This document shows, one piece after another, positions 53,045-60,812 of a stretch of DNA of 64,000 nucleotides. Below the pieces are notes generated by a model. The model was given only the letters and a program-made list of their open reading frames with translations. It was not told the origin of the DNA and did no database searches. Each line of letters begins with the position of its first letter. Positions within the stretch are counted from its first letter, which is position 1. The stretch is from the NCBI RefSeq assembly GCF_900116405.1, contig NZ_FPAQ01000003.1, positions 1 through 64,000 on the forward strand, written 5' to 3'. This DNA is from Halomonas saccharevitans. GTDB taxonomy: Bacteria > Pseudomonadota > Gammaproteobacteria > Pseudomonadales > Halomonadaceae. A program made the translations under genes and the position numbers.

Positions 53045-53671
53045 TCACTCGGTCTGGGGCGGAGTGCGTGTGAACAGCGCCACCTGGGTCGGCTGGCCGA
53101 GGTGGGGGTCGAGTTCGCCGACCCCCGAGAAGCGCACCCGGTAGCCGTTGCGACGGGCGACGCCCTGCCCCCAGTCGCGAAAGCGCGCCCGGCCCCACTC
53201 GAACTTGTGATCGGGATCGCGAAACTCGCCGGGCGCCAGGCCGTAAAGCGGGTTGTACTCGCCATTGGGAGTGGTCATCACCAGCAGCCTGGGGCGCAGG
53301 CCGGCGAAGACCGCCCGCTCGACCCGGGAGAGCGACTCGGAAGGCACGTGCTCGATAGTCTCGACCATGGCCGCGGCCTCGAAGCCGACCAGCGCCGGGT
53401 GGGCCTCGGCATAGGAGCCGCAGATCAGCTCGAGGCGCCCCGCACGGGCGGCCGGCAGGGTCGAAAGTCTCAGCTTGGCCTGGGCGAGCAGCTCGCCACT
53501 GAGCTCCAGGCCGACCACCCGCTCGAACTGCTCGTCGCGCAGCAGGTACTGCAGCAGACCCCCGGAGCCGCAGCCGAGATCGAGGACCCGCCGCGCCCCG
53601 CTCTGCCGGATCAGCGACGCCGCCCGCTGCAGGCGCGCCTGGTGGAGATCGGAGTCTTCGAGGTCGGTCAT
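53045..53671 (-). CDS. Hen1-like RNA 2'-O-methyltransferase domain protein, 208 aa
   Basis: A SAM-dependent methyltransferase with motif I VLDLGCGSGG (29-38). It has the metal-binding signature of Hen1 3'-terminal RNA ribose methyltransferases: E-x2-E-H (Glu104, Glu107, His108 in VETIEHV), the TTPNGEYN loop, and His155 in DPDHKFEWGRARFRDW. Canonical bacterial Hen1 has an extra N-terminal half and is paired with Pnkp; neither is present here. It may therefore modify another RNA end or a small substrate. ATG 53671 begins the conserved region; the frame to 53773 is spacer. It converges on the MFS gene. Confidence 0.75.
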   Translation of the reverse strand: MTDLEDSDLHQARLQRAASLIRQSGARRVLDLGCGSGGLLQYLLRDEQFERVVGLELSGELLAQAKLRLSTLPAARAGRLELICGSYAEAHPALVGFEAAAMVETIEHVPSESLSRVERAVFAGLRPRLLVMTTPNGEYNPLYGLAPGEFRDPDHKFEWGRARFRDWGQGVARRNGYRVRFSGVGELDPHLGQPTQVALFTRTPPQTE

Positions 53672-53858
53672 CGCCGTATCGTCCGGTCGGAAGCGGGGCG
53701 AGTGATGATGACGCAAAAGCGGGCGGGGCGTGTAGCGAGCGACGAAAAAAAGGCGCGACTCGCGTCGCGCCAAACTACCTGCTCGGTTATCGCCGAGGCC
53801 TCTGCCAGGCTTAAATCATCCGTACAGGCCATCAGTACAGACGATCAGTAAAGGCCGA

Positions 53859-55379
53859 TCAGAAGAAGCCCAGCGGATTAATGTCGTAGCTCACCAGCAG
53901 GTTCTTGGTCTGCTGGTAGTGCTCGAGGGCCACCTTATGGGTCTCGCGGCCGACGCCGGACTTCTTGTAGCCGCCGAAGGCGGCGTGGGCGGGATACTGG
54001 TGATAGCAGTTGGTCCAGACGCGGCCGGCCTGGATGCCGCGGCCCATGCGGAAGGCGACGTTCATGTCGCGACTCCAGACGCCCGCGCCGAGGCCGAACT
54101 CGGTGTCGTTGGCGATGGCCAGCGCCTCTTCCTCGTCCTTGAAGGTGGTCACCGCTACCACCGGGCCGAAGATCTCCTCCTGGAAGACGCGCATGCTGTT
54201 GTGGCCCTTGAGCAGGGTCGGCTGGATGTAATAGCCGTTGTTGATGGCCGGATCCAGGGTCTCGGGCTTGCCGCCGGTCAGGAACTCGGCGCCCTCCTCG
54301 CGGGCGATGTCCATGTAGGACATGATCTTGTCGAACTGCTCCTGGGAGGCCTGGGCGCCGACCTGGACGTCGGTATCCAGCGGGTTGCCGCGCTTGATCT
54401 GCCCCACCTTCTCCATGACCTTGGCCATGAAGTCGTCGTACATGCTCTCCTGGATCAGGGCGCGAGAGGGGCAGGTGCACACCTCGCCCTGGTTGAAGAA
54501 GGCCAGCACCAGACCCTCGGCGGCCTTGTCGATGAAGGCCGGCTCGGCCTTCATGATGTCGGCGAAGTAGATGTTCGGCGACTTGCCGCCCAGCTCCACC
54601 GTGGAGGGGATGATGTTCTCGGCGGCGCACTTGAGGATGTGCGCGCCCACCGGTGTGGAGCCGGTGAAGGCGATCTTGGCGATGCGCTTGCTGGTCGCCA
54701 GCGCCTGGCCGGCCTCGGCGCCGTAGCCGTTGACGACGTTGAGCACGCCGGGCGGCAGCAGGTCGCCGACCAGCTCCATCAGCTTGAGGATCGAGGCCGG
54801 GGTCTGCTCGGCGGGCTTGAGCACCACGCAGTTGCCCGCCGCCAGCGCCGGCGCCAGCTTCCAGACGGCCATCAGCAGCGGGAAGTTCCAGGGGATGATC
54901 TGCCCCACCACCCCCAGCGGCTCGTGGAAGTGGTAGGCCACGGTGTTGGCGTCGATGTCCGCGGCGGTCCCTTCCTGGGCGCGGATGCAGCCGGCGAAGT
55001 AGCGGAAGTGGTCGACGGCCAGCGGCAGGTCGGCATTCAAGGTCTCGCGGACCGCCTTGCCGTTGTCCCAGGTATCGGCCACGGAGAGCATCTCGAGGTT
55101 CTGCTCCATGCGATCGGCGATCCTGAGCAGCACGTTGGAGCGCTCGGCGGCCGAGGTCTTGCCCCAGGCCGGGGCGGCCTGGTGGGCGGCGTCCAGGGCG
55201 AGGTCGATGTCCTCGGCGGTAGAGCGGGGAATCTGGCAGAACACCTCGCCGTTGACCGGGCTGACGTTGTCGAAGTACTGGCCCTTCACCGGGGGCACGA
55301 ACTCGCCGCCGATGTAGTTGCCGTAGCGCGGCTCGAAGCTGACGACCGAACCGGCCTGGCCGGGGTTGGCATAGATCAT
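53859..55379 (-). CDS. Aldehyde dehydrogenase, ExaC/AldB-like, 506 aa
   Basis: An ALDH-superfamily enzyme. [22 protein letters not shown] is the cofactor loop, [12 protein letters not shown] holds the Glu, and [17 protein letters not shown] carries the catalytic Cys. The end [23 protein letters not shown] is typical. The 506-aa length and GEVCTC signature are those of NAD-dependent acetaldehyde dehydrogenases (ExaC, AldB), which serve ethanol oxidation. AGGAGT precedes ATG 55379. It lies just downstream of an alcohol dehydrogenase, giving an alcohol-to-acid pathway. A 70-bp repeat is upstream. Confidence 0.92.
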   Translation of the reverse strand: MIYANPGQAGSVVSFEPRYGNYIGGEFVPPVKGQYFDNVSPVNGEVFCQIPRSTAEDIDLALDAAHQAAPAWGKTSAAERSNVLLRIADRMEQNLEMLSVADTWDNGKAVRETLNADLPLAVDHFRYFAGCIRAQEGTAADIDANTVAYHFHEPLGVVGQIIPWNFPLLMAVWKLAPALAAGNCVVLKPAEQTPASILKLMELVGDLLPPGVLNVVNGYGAEAGQALATSKRIAKIAFTGSTPVGAHILKCAAENIIPSTVELGGKSPNIYFADIMKAEPAFIDKAAEGLVLAFFNQGEVCTCPSRALIQESMYDDFMAKVMEKVGQIKRGNPLDTDVQVGAQASQEQFDKIMSYMDIAREEGAEFLTGGKPETLDPAINNGYYIQPTLLKGHNSMRVFQEEIFGPVVAVTTFKDEEEALAIANDTEFGLGAGVWSRDMNVAFRMGRGIQAGRVWTNCYHQYPAHAAFGGYKKSGVGRETHKVALEHYQQTKNLLVSYDINPLGFF

Positions 55380-55432
55380 GGCGTGACTCCTGGCTATTGT
55401 CGTTATGGTGTCGTGATGGAGGTTCATCTCTA

Positions 55433-55505
55433 AGTCTTGGTGAGCGCGGCCGTTCGCGACATACTCCGGTGGCAGGAGCCGGCCTCCTCCTTCGGGAGGA
55501 GGCCC
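55433..55505. repeat. About 72-bp repeat, copy 1, with UUCG hairpin, upstream of the aldehyde dehydrogenase gene
   Basis: Begins AGTCTTG, contains ACATACT and CGGTGGCAGGAG, and ends in a perfect hairpin GGCCTCCTCC-TTCG-GGAGGAGGCC (55481-55504). Copy 2 at 56667-56738 is in the same orientation, so the alcohol dehydrogenase gene is flanked by direct repeats. In this copy the promoter-like boxes (TTGGTG, 17 bases, CATACT) would read into the 3' end of adhP. Confidence 0.75.
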
Positions 55506-55577
55506 AGGCGTCGCGCTCGGTGCGCCGCCACGAAGGCGCGATGCGATCGCACCTCGATGAGCGTTACCGGTGGCGTC

Positions 55578-56606
55578 TCACGACGTCATGTCGAGGACCA
55601 CGCGCCCTTCGATGCGGCCCTCGATCATGCGCTGGAAGACATCGTTGATGTTCTCAAGCCGGTCGGTGGCCACCGTGGCCTTGACCTTGCCCTCGCCGGC
55701 GAAGTCCAGCGACTCCTGCAGGTCCTGGCGAGTGCCGACGATGGAGCCGCGGATGGTCAGGCCGTTGAGCACGGTGCCGAAGATCGGCAGCGGGAAGTCC
55801 CCCGGCGGCAGGCCGTTGAGCACCAGGGTACCGCCCCGGCGCAGCATGCCCTGGGCCTGGTCGAAGGCCTTGGGCGAGACCGCCGTGACCAGCGCCCCGT
55901 GGGCCCCGCCGATCGCCTTCTTGATATAGGCCGCCGGGTCGGTCTGCATGGCGTTGACCGTCACCGCGGCGCCCAGCCGCTCAGCGAGCGCCAGCTTGGC
56001 GTCGTCGATGTCGACGGCCGCCACGTTGAGCCCCATGGCCCTGGCGTACTGCACGGCCATGTGACCAAGCCCACCGATGCCGGAGATCACCACCCACTGG
56101 CCGGGGCGGGTGTCGGTCATCTTCAGCCCCTTGTAGACCGTGACGCCGGCACACAGCACCGGGGCGATCTCGAGGAAGTCGACGTTGTCGGGGAGGCGTC
56201 CCACGTAGCCGGCGTCAGCCAGGGTGTAGTCGGCGAAGCCGCCATTGACCGAGTAGCCGGTGTTCTGCTGCGACTCGCAGAGGGTTTCCCAGCCGCCTAG
56301 GCAGTGCTCGCAATGGCCGCAGGCGGAGTAGAGCCAGGGCACCCCGACGCGATCGCCCTCCTTGACGTGGCTGACCCCCTCGCCCACGGCCACGATGTGC
56401 CCCACGCCCTCATGGCCGGGGATGAACGGGGGCTCAGGCTTGACCGGCCAGTCGCCGTGGACGGCGTGCAGGTCGGTATGGCAAACCCCCGAGGCCGCCA
56501 CCTTGACCAGGATCTCCCCGCGCTTCGGCCGAGGCGTCGGGACCTCCTCGATGGTCAGCGGTTCGCCGAACTTGCGCACCACGGCGGCTTTCATCGTTGC
56601 GTCCAT
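55578..56606 (-). CDS. adhP: Zinc-dependent alcohol dehydrogenase AdhP, 342 aa
   Basis: A medium-chain dehydrogenase. Catalytic zinc ligands are Cys in [10 protein letters not shown] and the His in PGHEGVG. The structural zinc Cys cluster is [16 protein letters not shown]. The Rossmann motif is [13 protein letters not shown]. AdhP enzymes are NAD-dependent propanol-preferring ethanol dehydrogenases of about 340 aa. AAGGAG precedes ATG 56606. It is transcribed towards the aldehyde dehydrogenase and is divergent from the ErdR-like regulator, so ethanol or short-chain alcohol oxidation under that regulator is the likely role. Confidence 0.92.
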   Translation of the reverse strand: MDATMKAAVVRKFGEPLTIEEVPTPRPKRGEILVKVAASGVCHTDLHAVHGDWPVKPEPPFIPGHEGVGHIVAVGEGVSHVKEGDRVGVPWLYSACGHCEHCLGGWETLCESQQNTGYSVNGGFADYTLADAGYVGRLPDNVDFLEIAPVLCAGVTVYKGLKMTDTRPGQWVVISGIGGLGHMAVQYARAMGLNVAAVDIDDAKLALAERLGAAVTVNAMQTDPAAYIKKAIGGAHGALVTAVSPKAFDQAQGMLRRGGTLVLNGLPPGDFPLPIFGTVLNGLTIRGSIVGTRQDLQESLDFAGEGKVKATVATDRLENINDVFQRMIEGRIEGRVVLDMTS

Positions 56607-56666
56607 CTCGAATCTCCTTTGCCTTTTCAAGGGTCGCGCGAAGGTAGGGATCGCGACCTACTCCCC

Positions 56667-56738
56667 AGTCTTGATCAGCGGGGCCTTGTGGGACATACTG
56701 CGGTGGCAGGAGAGCGCCTCCCCCTTCGGTAGGAGGCA
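56667..56738. repeat. About 72-bp repeat, copy 2, with promoter-like boxes ahead of the ErdR-like gene
   Basis: It matches 55433-55505 over its whole length. A TTGATC box (56671-56676), exactly 17 bases, and CATACT (56694-56699) resemble a sigma-70 promoter towards the regulator gene at 56761. The hairpin (56716-56737, loop TTCG, two mismatches) would then lie in the 5' untranslated region. Confidence 0.7.
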
Positions 56739-56760
56739 AGACGATGCCAGGAGGATTGCC

Positions 56761-57447
56761 ATGCACACCCTGATGGTCGCCGATGACCATCCGCTGTTTC
56801 GCGAGGCCATCGGCGCGGTGATCGCCGCCGGGCTGCCCGACAGCCGACTGCTGGAGGCCGAGAGCCTGGCCCACGCCCTGCAGCGAGCCGGGGAGCATGC
56901 AGACCTCGACCTGGTGCTGCTGGATCTCGGCCTGCCCGATGCCAGCGGGCTCGAAGGACTGCGGGCGCTGCGCGAGGCGTATCCCGCGCTGCCGGTGGCG
57001 ATCCTCTCCGCCGACCAGGAACGGCGCACCGTGCTCGAGGCCATCGATCTCGGTGCGGTGGGCTATATCCCGAAGTCGACGCCGCGCCATGAACTGCAGG
57101 CGGCCCTGACCCGCCTGCTGGAGGGCCAGCTCTACCTGCCGGCGGACGTCATGCGCTGTGCTCCGGCTGCCCCTGCTCGGCCGCCTGCAGACGAGGAGGG
57201 GCCACGGAACGCCCAGCGCCTGGCCGAGCTCACCGACAAGCAGCTCGAGGTGCTGATCCGCCTCTCCCGAGGCGCCTCCAACAAGGTGATCGCCCGCGAA
57301 CTGGATATCGCCGAGACCACGGTGAAGACCCACGTCTCGGCGATCCTGCGCAAGCTTCACGTCTCGGGCCGCGTCCAGGCAATACTCGCCGCCGGCGCCC
57401 TCGATCTCGAGGCGCTGCTGGCCGAGCGCCACGCCCCGTCACACTGA
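56761..57447 (+). CDS. ErdR/AgmR-like NarL-family response regulator, 228 aa
   Basis: The receiver (about 1-120) has the acidic pair VADDHPLF, phospho-Asp55 in LVLLDLGLPDASG and Lys in YIPKSTP. A LuxR-type helix-turn-helix follows at about 155-220 (LTDKQLEVLIRLSRGASNKVIARELDIAETTVKTHVSAILRKL). Its sequence type is that of ErdR/AgmR (ExaE-group) regulators of alcohol and short-chain acid metabolism in pseudomonads. AGGAGG precedes ATG 56761. Divergent from adhP; convergent with the NahK-like kinase, the two coding ends overlapping by nine bases. Confidence 0.85.
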   Translation: MHTLMVADDHPLFREAIGAVIAAGLPDSRLLEAESLAHALQRAGEHADLDLVLLDLGLPDASGLEGLRALREAYPALPVAILSADQERRTVLEAIDLGAVGYIPKSTPRHELQAALTRLLEGQLYLPADVMRCAPAAPARPPADEEGPRNAQRLAELTDKQLEVLIRLSRGASNKVIARELDIAETTVKTHVSAILRKLHVSGRVQAILAAGALDLEALLAERHAPSH

Positions 57448-58851
57448 GCCACCGCCTCGCAGTCCGACCAGCTGCATGCGCAGCCGCAGCGGCTTCACGG
57501 GTTTGAGCAGGCAGCCGTAGCCCAGCTGGCGGGTCAGGCTCTTGATCGAGGCGTCATGATTGGCGGTGATCACCACCACCGCCAGCCCGGGCTGGCGCTC
57601 GCGCAGCCGCGCGGCCACCGAGAGGCCATCGGGGTCGCCCTCCCCCAGGTGATAGTCGACCAGCAGCACCTCGGCGGCCTCGCCGGGGGCTTGGGTCTCC
57701 AGAGCGGTGTCCAGGTCGGCCAGACAGGTGGCGGTGCGCACCCCACAGCCCCAGCCGGCGAGCAGTGCCGCCATCCCCTCGCAGATCTCGGGGTCGTCGT
57801 CGACGACCCAGACCCGCATGCCCGCCAGGACGTCGCCCTCCCAGGCCGGCGCCGAGGCCGGGGCGCGCGCCGGCGATGACGGCAGCCGGCCGAAGGGCAC
57901 GCGCACCGCAAACAGCGAGCCGCGCCCCGGCACCGAGGCCAGGCGCAGGGGATGGTCGAGGATCCCGGCGATGCGATCGACGATCGCCAGGCCTAGCCCC
58001 AGGCCGCGATCCTCGGCGTCGCGGCGCTCGCCCAGGCGCTGGAACTCCAGGAAGATCGCCTCGCGCTGCGCTTCGGGAATGCCGGGTCCGGTATCGCCCA
58101 CCAGGATCTCGAGACCGTCGGGGCGGCGACGGCAGCCCAGCAGGATCCGGCCATGCTCGGTGTAGCGAATGGCATTGGTCAGGAAGTTACGCACCACCCG
58201 CGCGAGCAGCGCCAGGTCCGAGGCGATGATCGCCTCGCTGCCGACGTAGTGCAGCGCGAGCCCCCGGGCCGCGGCCATATGACGAAACTCCTCGGCCAGC
58301 ACGTCGAGCAGCCGGGCGACGGGGAACGGGGCGGTGTCCGGCTCGAGCACGCCGGCGTCGAGCCGTGAGATATCCACCAGGGTGCCGAGCAAAGCCTCCA
58401 CGTCCGTGAGCGAGCGGCCGACATGCCCCACCAGGCGAGTCGACGCGGCGGGCAGGTCGTGATCCTCCAGGGCGCTGGTGAACAGCCGAGCGGCATTCAG
58501 CGGCTGCATCAGGTCGTGGCTGACCGCGGCCAGGAAGCGCGTCTTGGAGAGGTTGGCCGCCTCGGCTTCGGCCTTGGCGGCATGCAGCTCGGCCAGGGTC
58601 TGCTGCAGGGCCTCGGTGCGCTCGCGGACCTGCTCGGCGAGCAGCACGGCATGCTCGAAGGCCGCATAGGGTGCGGCGCCCGCCACCCCCACGGATTCCA
58701 CCCGCTCCATCAGCGCGGCGGCGATCCGGCGCAGGCGCGCGTTTTCCTCGAGCAGTTCCCGCTCGCGGGGGGAGGCGTCTTCAGGAACCGCCCGCGGCCG
58801 GTCGAGATCCAATGGCGACCCCGGTGAAGGTCTGGTTGATGTGCATGCCAT
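57439..58851 (-). CDS. nahK: NahK/ErcS'-like hybrid histidine kinase, 470 aa
   Basis: A soluble kinase without membrane helices. An N-terminal coiled coil (about 28-100, LLEENARLRRIAAALMERV...) is followed by HisKA with FLAAVSHDLMQPLNAARLF (His112), HATPase_c with NFLTNAIRYTEHGR and GDTGPGIPE, and a C-terminal receiver (about 350-470) with LLVDYHLGEGDPDG. In Pseudomonas aeruginosa NahK (ErcS', PA1976) is cotranscribed with and inhibited by NosP, the nitric-oxide sensor. Here the FIST gene directly upstream overlaps the kinase start by 71 bases. ATG 58851 is the only clear start; a TTG near 58812 is a possible alternative. Confidence 0.83.
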   Translation of the reverse strand: MACTSTRPSPGSPLDLDRPRAVPEDASPRERELLEENARLRRIAAALMERVESVGVAGAAPYAAFEHAVLLAEQVRERTEALQQTLAELHAAKAEAEAANLSKTRFLAAVSHDLMQPLNAARLFTSALEDHDLPAASTRLVGHVGRSLTDVEALLGTLVDISRLDAGVLEPDTAPFPVARLLDVLAEEFRHMAAARGLALHYVGSEAIIASDLALLARVVRNFLTNAIRYTEHGRILLGCRRRPDGLEILVGDTGPGIPEAQREAIFLEFQRLGERRDAEDRGLGLGLAIVDRIAGILDHPLRLASVPGRGSLFAVRVPFGRLPSSPARAPASAPAWEGDVLAGMRVWVVDDDPEICEGMAALLAGWGCGVRTATCLADLDTALETQAPGEAAEVLLVDYHLGEGDPDGLSVAARLRERQPGLAVVVITANHDASIKSLTRQLGYGCLLKPVKPLRLRMQLVGLRGGGSV

Positions 58852-60025
58852 GATGCTGCTCCCCATAGGAGTTGAAGCCGATCACCCGCGAGCGCGCCAT
58901 CAGCCGCGAGGCCGCGTCCACGCGCTCCAGCGTTTCCAGCTCCAGCCGACGCAGGAAGCAGTCGCAGGCGATGATCAGCGCCGGGTCGCCAAGCCGCTCG
59001 GTGAGCCCATCGAAGACCGCCTCGAGATCCTCGAGCAGGGGCGCCGGGCGCATGGCGGTGAGCACGATGCCGTTCTCCACGGCGCAGTAGAAACTGAGGC
59101 TGCCATCGTCGTTGACTCGCTGGATGGCGCGCACGAAGTACGCCTCACCGAGCCGCACCGCCAGGGGATGGCGGGCGAAGACCGCGGCATCCAGGGCCGC
59201 GACCGGCAGGCCCACCAGCCGGGCATACTCCTCGGCGGCCGGCAGGGCGTTGAGCTCCAGCACCCGGCGGCGCTCGCGATCGGCCCGGGTGACCACCAGC
59301 TTTTCGCCGCGCGGGCGCAGGTGGTGAGTGGTGAAGACCTCGAAGGGCAGCCGGGTGTTGATCAGCACCACCACCGCGGCCTGGCCGTGGAAGCGGCCCT
59401 CGGCATGCACATGGGTATGGGCCAGGCGATTATCGTCACCGGCGGAGCCGCCGAAGCTGGGGATGCGCCCCAGGGCGGCATCCAGAGTCGCCAGCACCTG
59501 CTCCTCGCAGCTGGAGAGGCCGTCGAGCAGCGTCAGGGCGAAGCTGTGCTCGGCCAGTGGCGCCAGGGCGCGATCGCGACAGTCGTCGAGCAGGCCATCG
59601 ACCAGGCGCTGGGCGCGCATCAGATCGAAGCCTCCCAGATCATCGACTAGCGCGCAGGAGACCGCGAAGTGGCGCCGGTCGAGGCCGATGGCGACGATGC
59701 AGCCGCGTCCGTAGCCCTCGGGTGCGATTTCCCCGGCGGTGGTGCAGCCCGCCACCGGCACGCCGGCGAAGGCCGCGTTTAAGGCCTCGGAGAGCGCCGC
59801 CAGGGGATACTCGGCGCTGCAGAAGAACAGCACGAAGCCGAGCTCGGGGTGGCACAGCGCATCGGCCAGCTCCCGCGCCGCGGCACGGGGATCGCCCCGC
59901 TGGCTCACGGCCGTGTACAGCGGCACGCTCTCGTCTGCCGGCCCCTCGTCGGCCGTGCCATCGTCTACCGCGCCCTCGACTGCCATGCCAGCGAGCCCGG
60001 GGCTGGCGGGGAAAGGTTCGCGCAT
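58781..60025 (-). CDS. nosP: FIST-domain nitric-oxide sensor, NosP-like, 414 aa
   Basis: FIST_N (about 45-245) with FVLFFCSAEYPLAALSEALNAAF, GVPVAGCTTAGEIAPEGYG and SFGGSAGDDNR is followed by FIST_C (about 250-395) with HPLAVRLGEAYFVRAIQRVNDDGSLSFYCAVENG. NosP proteins bind haem and nitric oxide and control a co-encoded histidine kinase; that pairing is conserved here. The haem-ligand His cannot be assigned by eye. The N-terminus (about 1-35) is low-complexity, so the true start may be an internal ATG such as residue 14. Confidence 0.8.
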   Translation of the reverse strand: MREPFPASPGLAGMAVEGAVDDGTADEGPADESVPLYTAVSQRGDPRAAARELADALCHPELGFVLFFCSAEYPLAALSEALNAAFAGVPVAGCTTAGEIAPEGYGRGCIVAIGLDRRHFAVSCALVDDLGGFDLMRAQRLVDGLLDDCRDRALAPLAEHSFALTLLDGLSSCEEQVLATLDAALGRIPSFGGSAGDDNRLAHTHVHAEGRFHGQAAVVVLINTRLPFEVFTTHHLRPRGEKLVVTRADRERRRVLELNALPAAEEYARLVGLPVAALDAAVFARHPLAVRLGEAYFVRAIQRVNDDGSLSFYCAVENGIVLTAMRPAPLLEDLEAVFDGLTERLGDPALIIACDCFLRRLELETLERVDAASRLMARSRVIGFNSYGEQHHGMHINQTFTGVAIGSRPAAGGS

Positions 60026-60158
60026 ATCGGCCTGCCTGTCGGGTTTCGGGCAGTGTATGCCCCGGGGCCGGGGGCGACAATGCCGGGCCGTGGTGCTGAT
60101 TCATCGCGTCGCGGGGAGCAGTGGCGGCCTGGTACTTTCTGCTGATCCGCGACCGAAA

Positions 60159-60172
60159 TTGACCGACATCAA
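60159..60172. promoter_or_regulatory. FNR/Anr-like binding site upstream of the unknown gene
   Basis: TTGACCGACATCAA matches TTGAT-N4-ATCAA at nine of ten positions. It lies 58 bases before the ATG at 60230 and 134 bases before the nosP start on the other strand, a position suitable for activation by FNR/Anr/Dnr under low oxygen or nitric oxide. The next-door NosP makes a nitric-oxide link attractive. Confidence 0.62.
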
Positions 60173-60229
60173 GGAGGGAGAGAACCCCGTGCGTCTACCT
60201 TAGTTAAACGGTGCCCGGAAGAGGCCCGG

Positions 60230-60751
60230 ATGACAAAAACGGAGATGCCCATGCCTGCCTGCCCGCCCGAGATGCACGCTCGTCCCAGCCCCGCCGATCA
60301 GCCTCTGTCGCTTACTTACGACCACGAGTCGCGCGAGATGGAACGCTACCGCGGCCTGGCCCTGAGCTTCCTGCCGACCCGCCCCCACGTCAGCCGCCTG
60401 ATGGCCACCCTGGGCATCGAGTGCGAGCAACGCCTGGGCGCCCTGGAGACCCTCGCCGAGCAGCTGCAGCGGCGTCACTGCCTGCCGGTGACCCTGGCCC
60501 GGCGCCGAGTCCTCGCGGAGCAGTACCGGCTGCACCTGTTCATCAGCGACGACGCCATGGCCTCCCAGACCCTCAGCTACGCCCTGGCCTTCGCCCAGCA
60601 CTCGCTGCAGTTCAGCGAGCTGATGGCAAGGCACTGCCAGCTGACGAGACTCGATGCCCTGCTCGCGCGGTTCGTCGACGGCAAGCGTCACGAATGCCGG
60701 CTCCTCGAGGAGGTTCGGGATCAGACCCAGCGTGCGGCCGTGGGCACCTGA
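60230..60751 (+). CDS. Unknown helical protein, 173 aa, behind an FNR-like box
   Basis: I do not recognise this family. Residues about 30-165 are predicted mainly helical (DHESREMERYRGLALSFL, VSRLMATLGIECEQRLGALETLAEQLQRR, LSYALAFAQHSLQFSELMARHCQLTRLDALLARFVDGKRHECRLLEEV). Glu and His residues at regular spacing suggest a four-helix bundle such as a ferritin-like or hemerythrin-like fold, but no DxxxH motif is visible. No signal peptide is present. GGAAGAGG precedes the ATG. Its expression probably depends on the FNR/Anr-type box upstream. Confidence 0.65.
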   Translation: MTKTEMPMPACPPEMHARPSPADQPLSLTYDHESREMERYRGLALSFLPTRPHVSRLMATLGIECEQRLGALETLAEQLQRRHCLPVTLARRRVLAEQYRLHLFISDDAMASQTLSYALAFAQHSLQFSELMARHCQLTRLDALLARFVDGKRHECRLLEEVRDQTQRAAVGT

Positions 60752-60812
60752 CACGCCACGAAGCGGCCTCGACGCTACGACTCGGCTCGGCTCAACTCGT
60801 CCCGGGCCCGCT

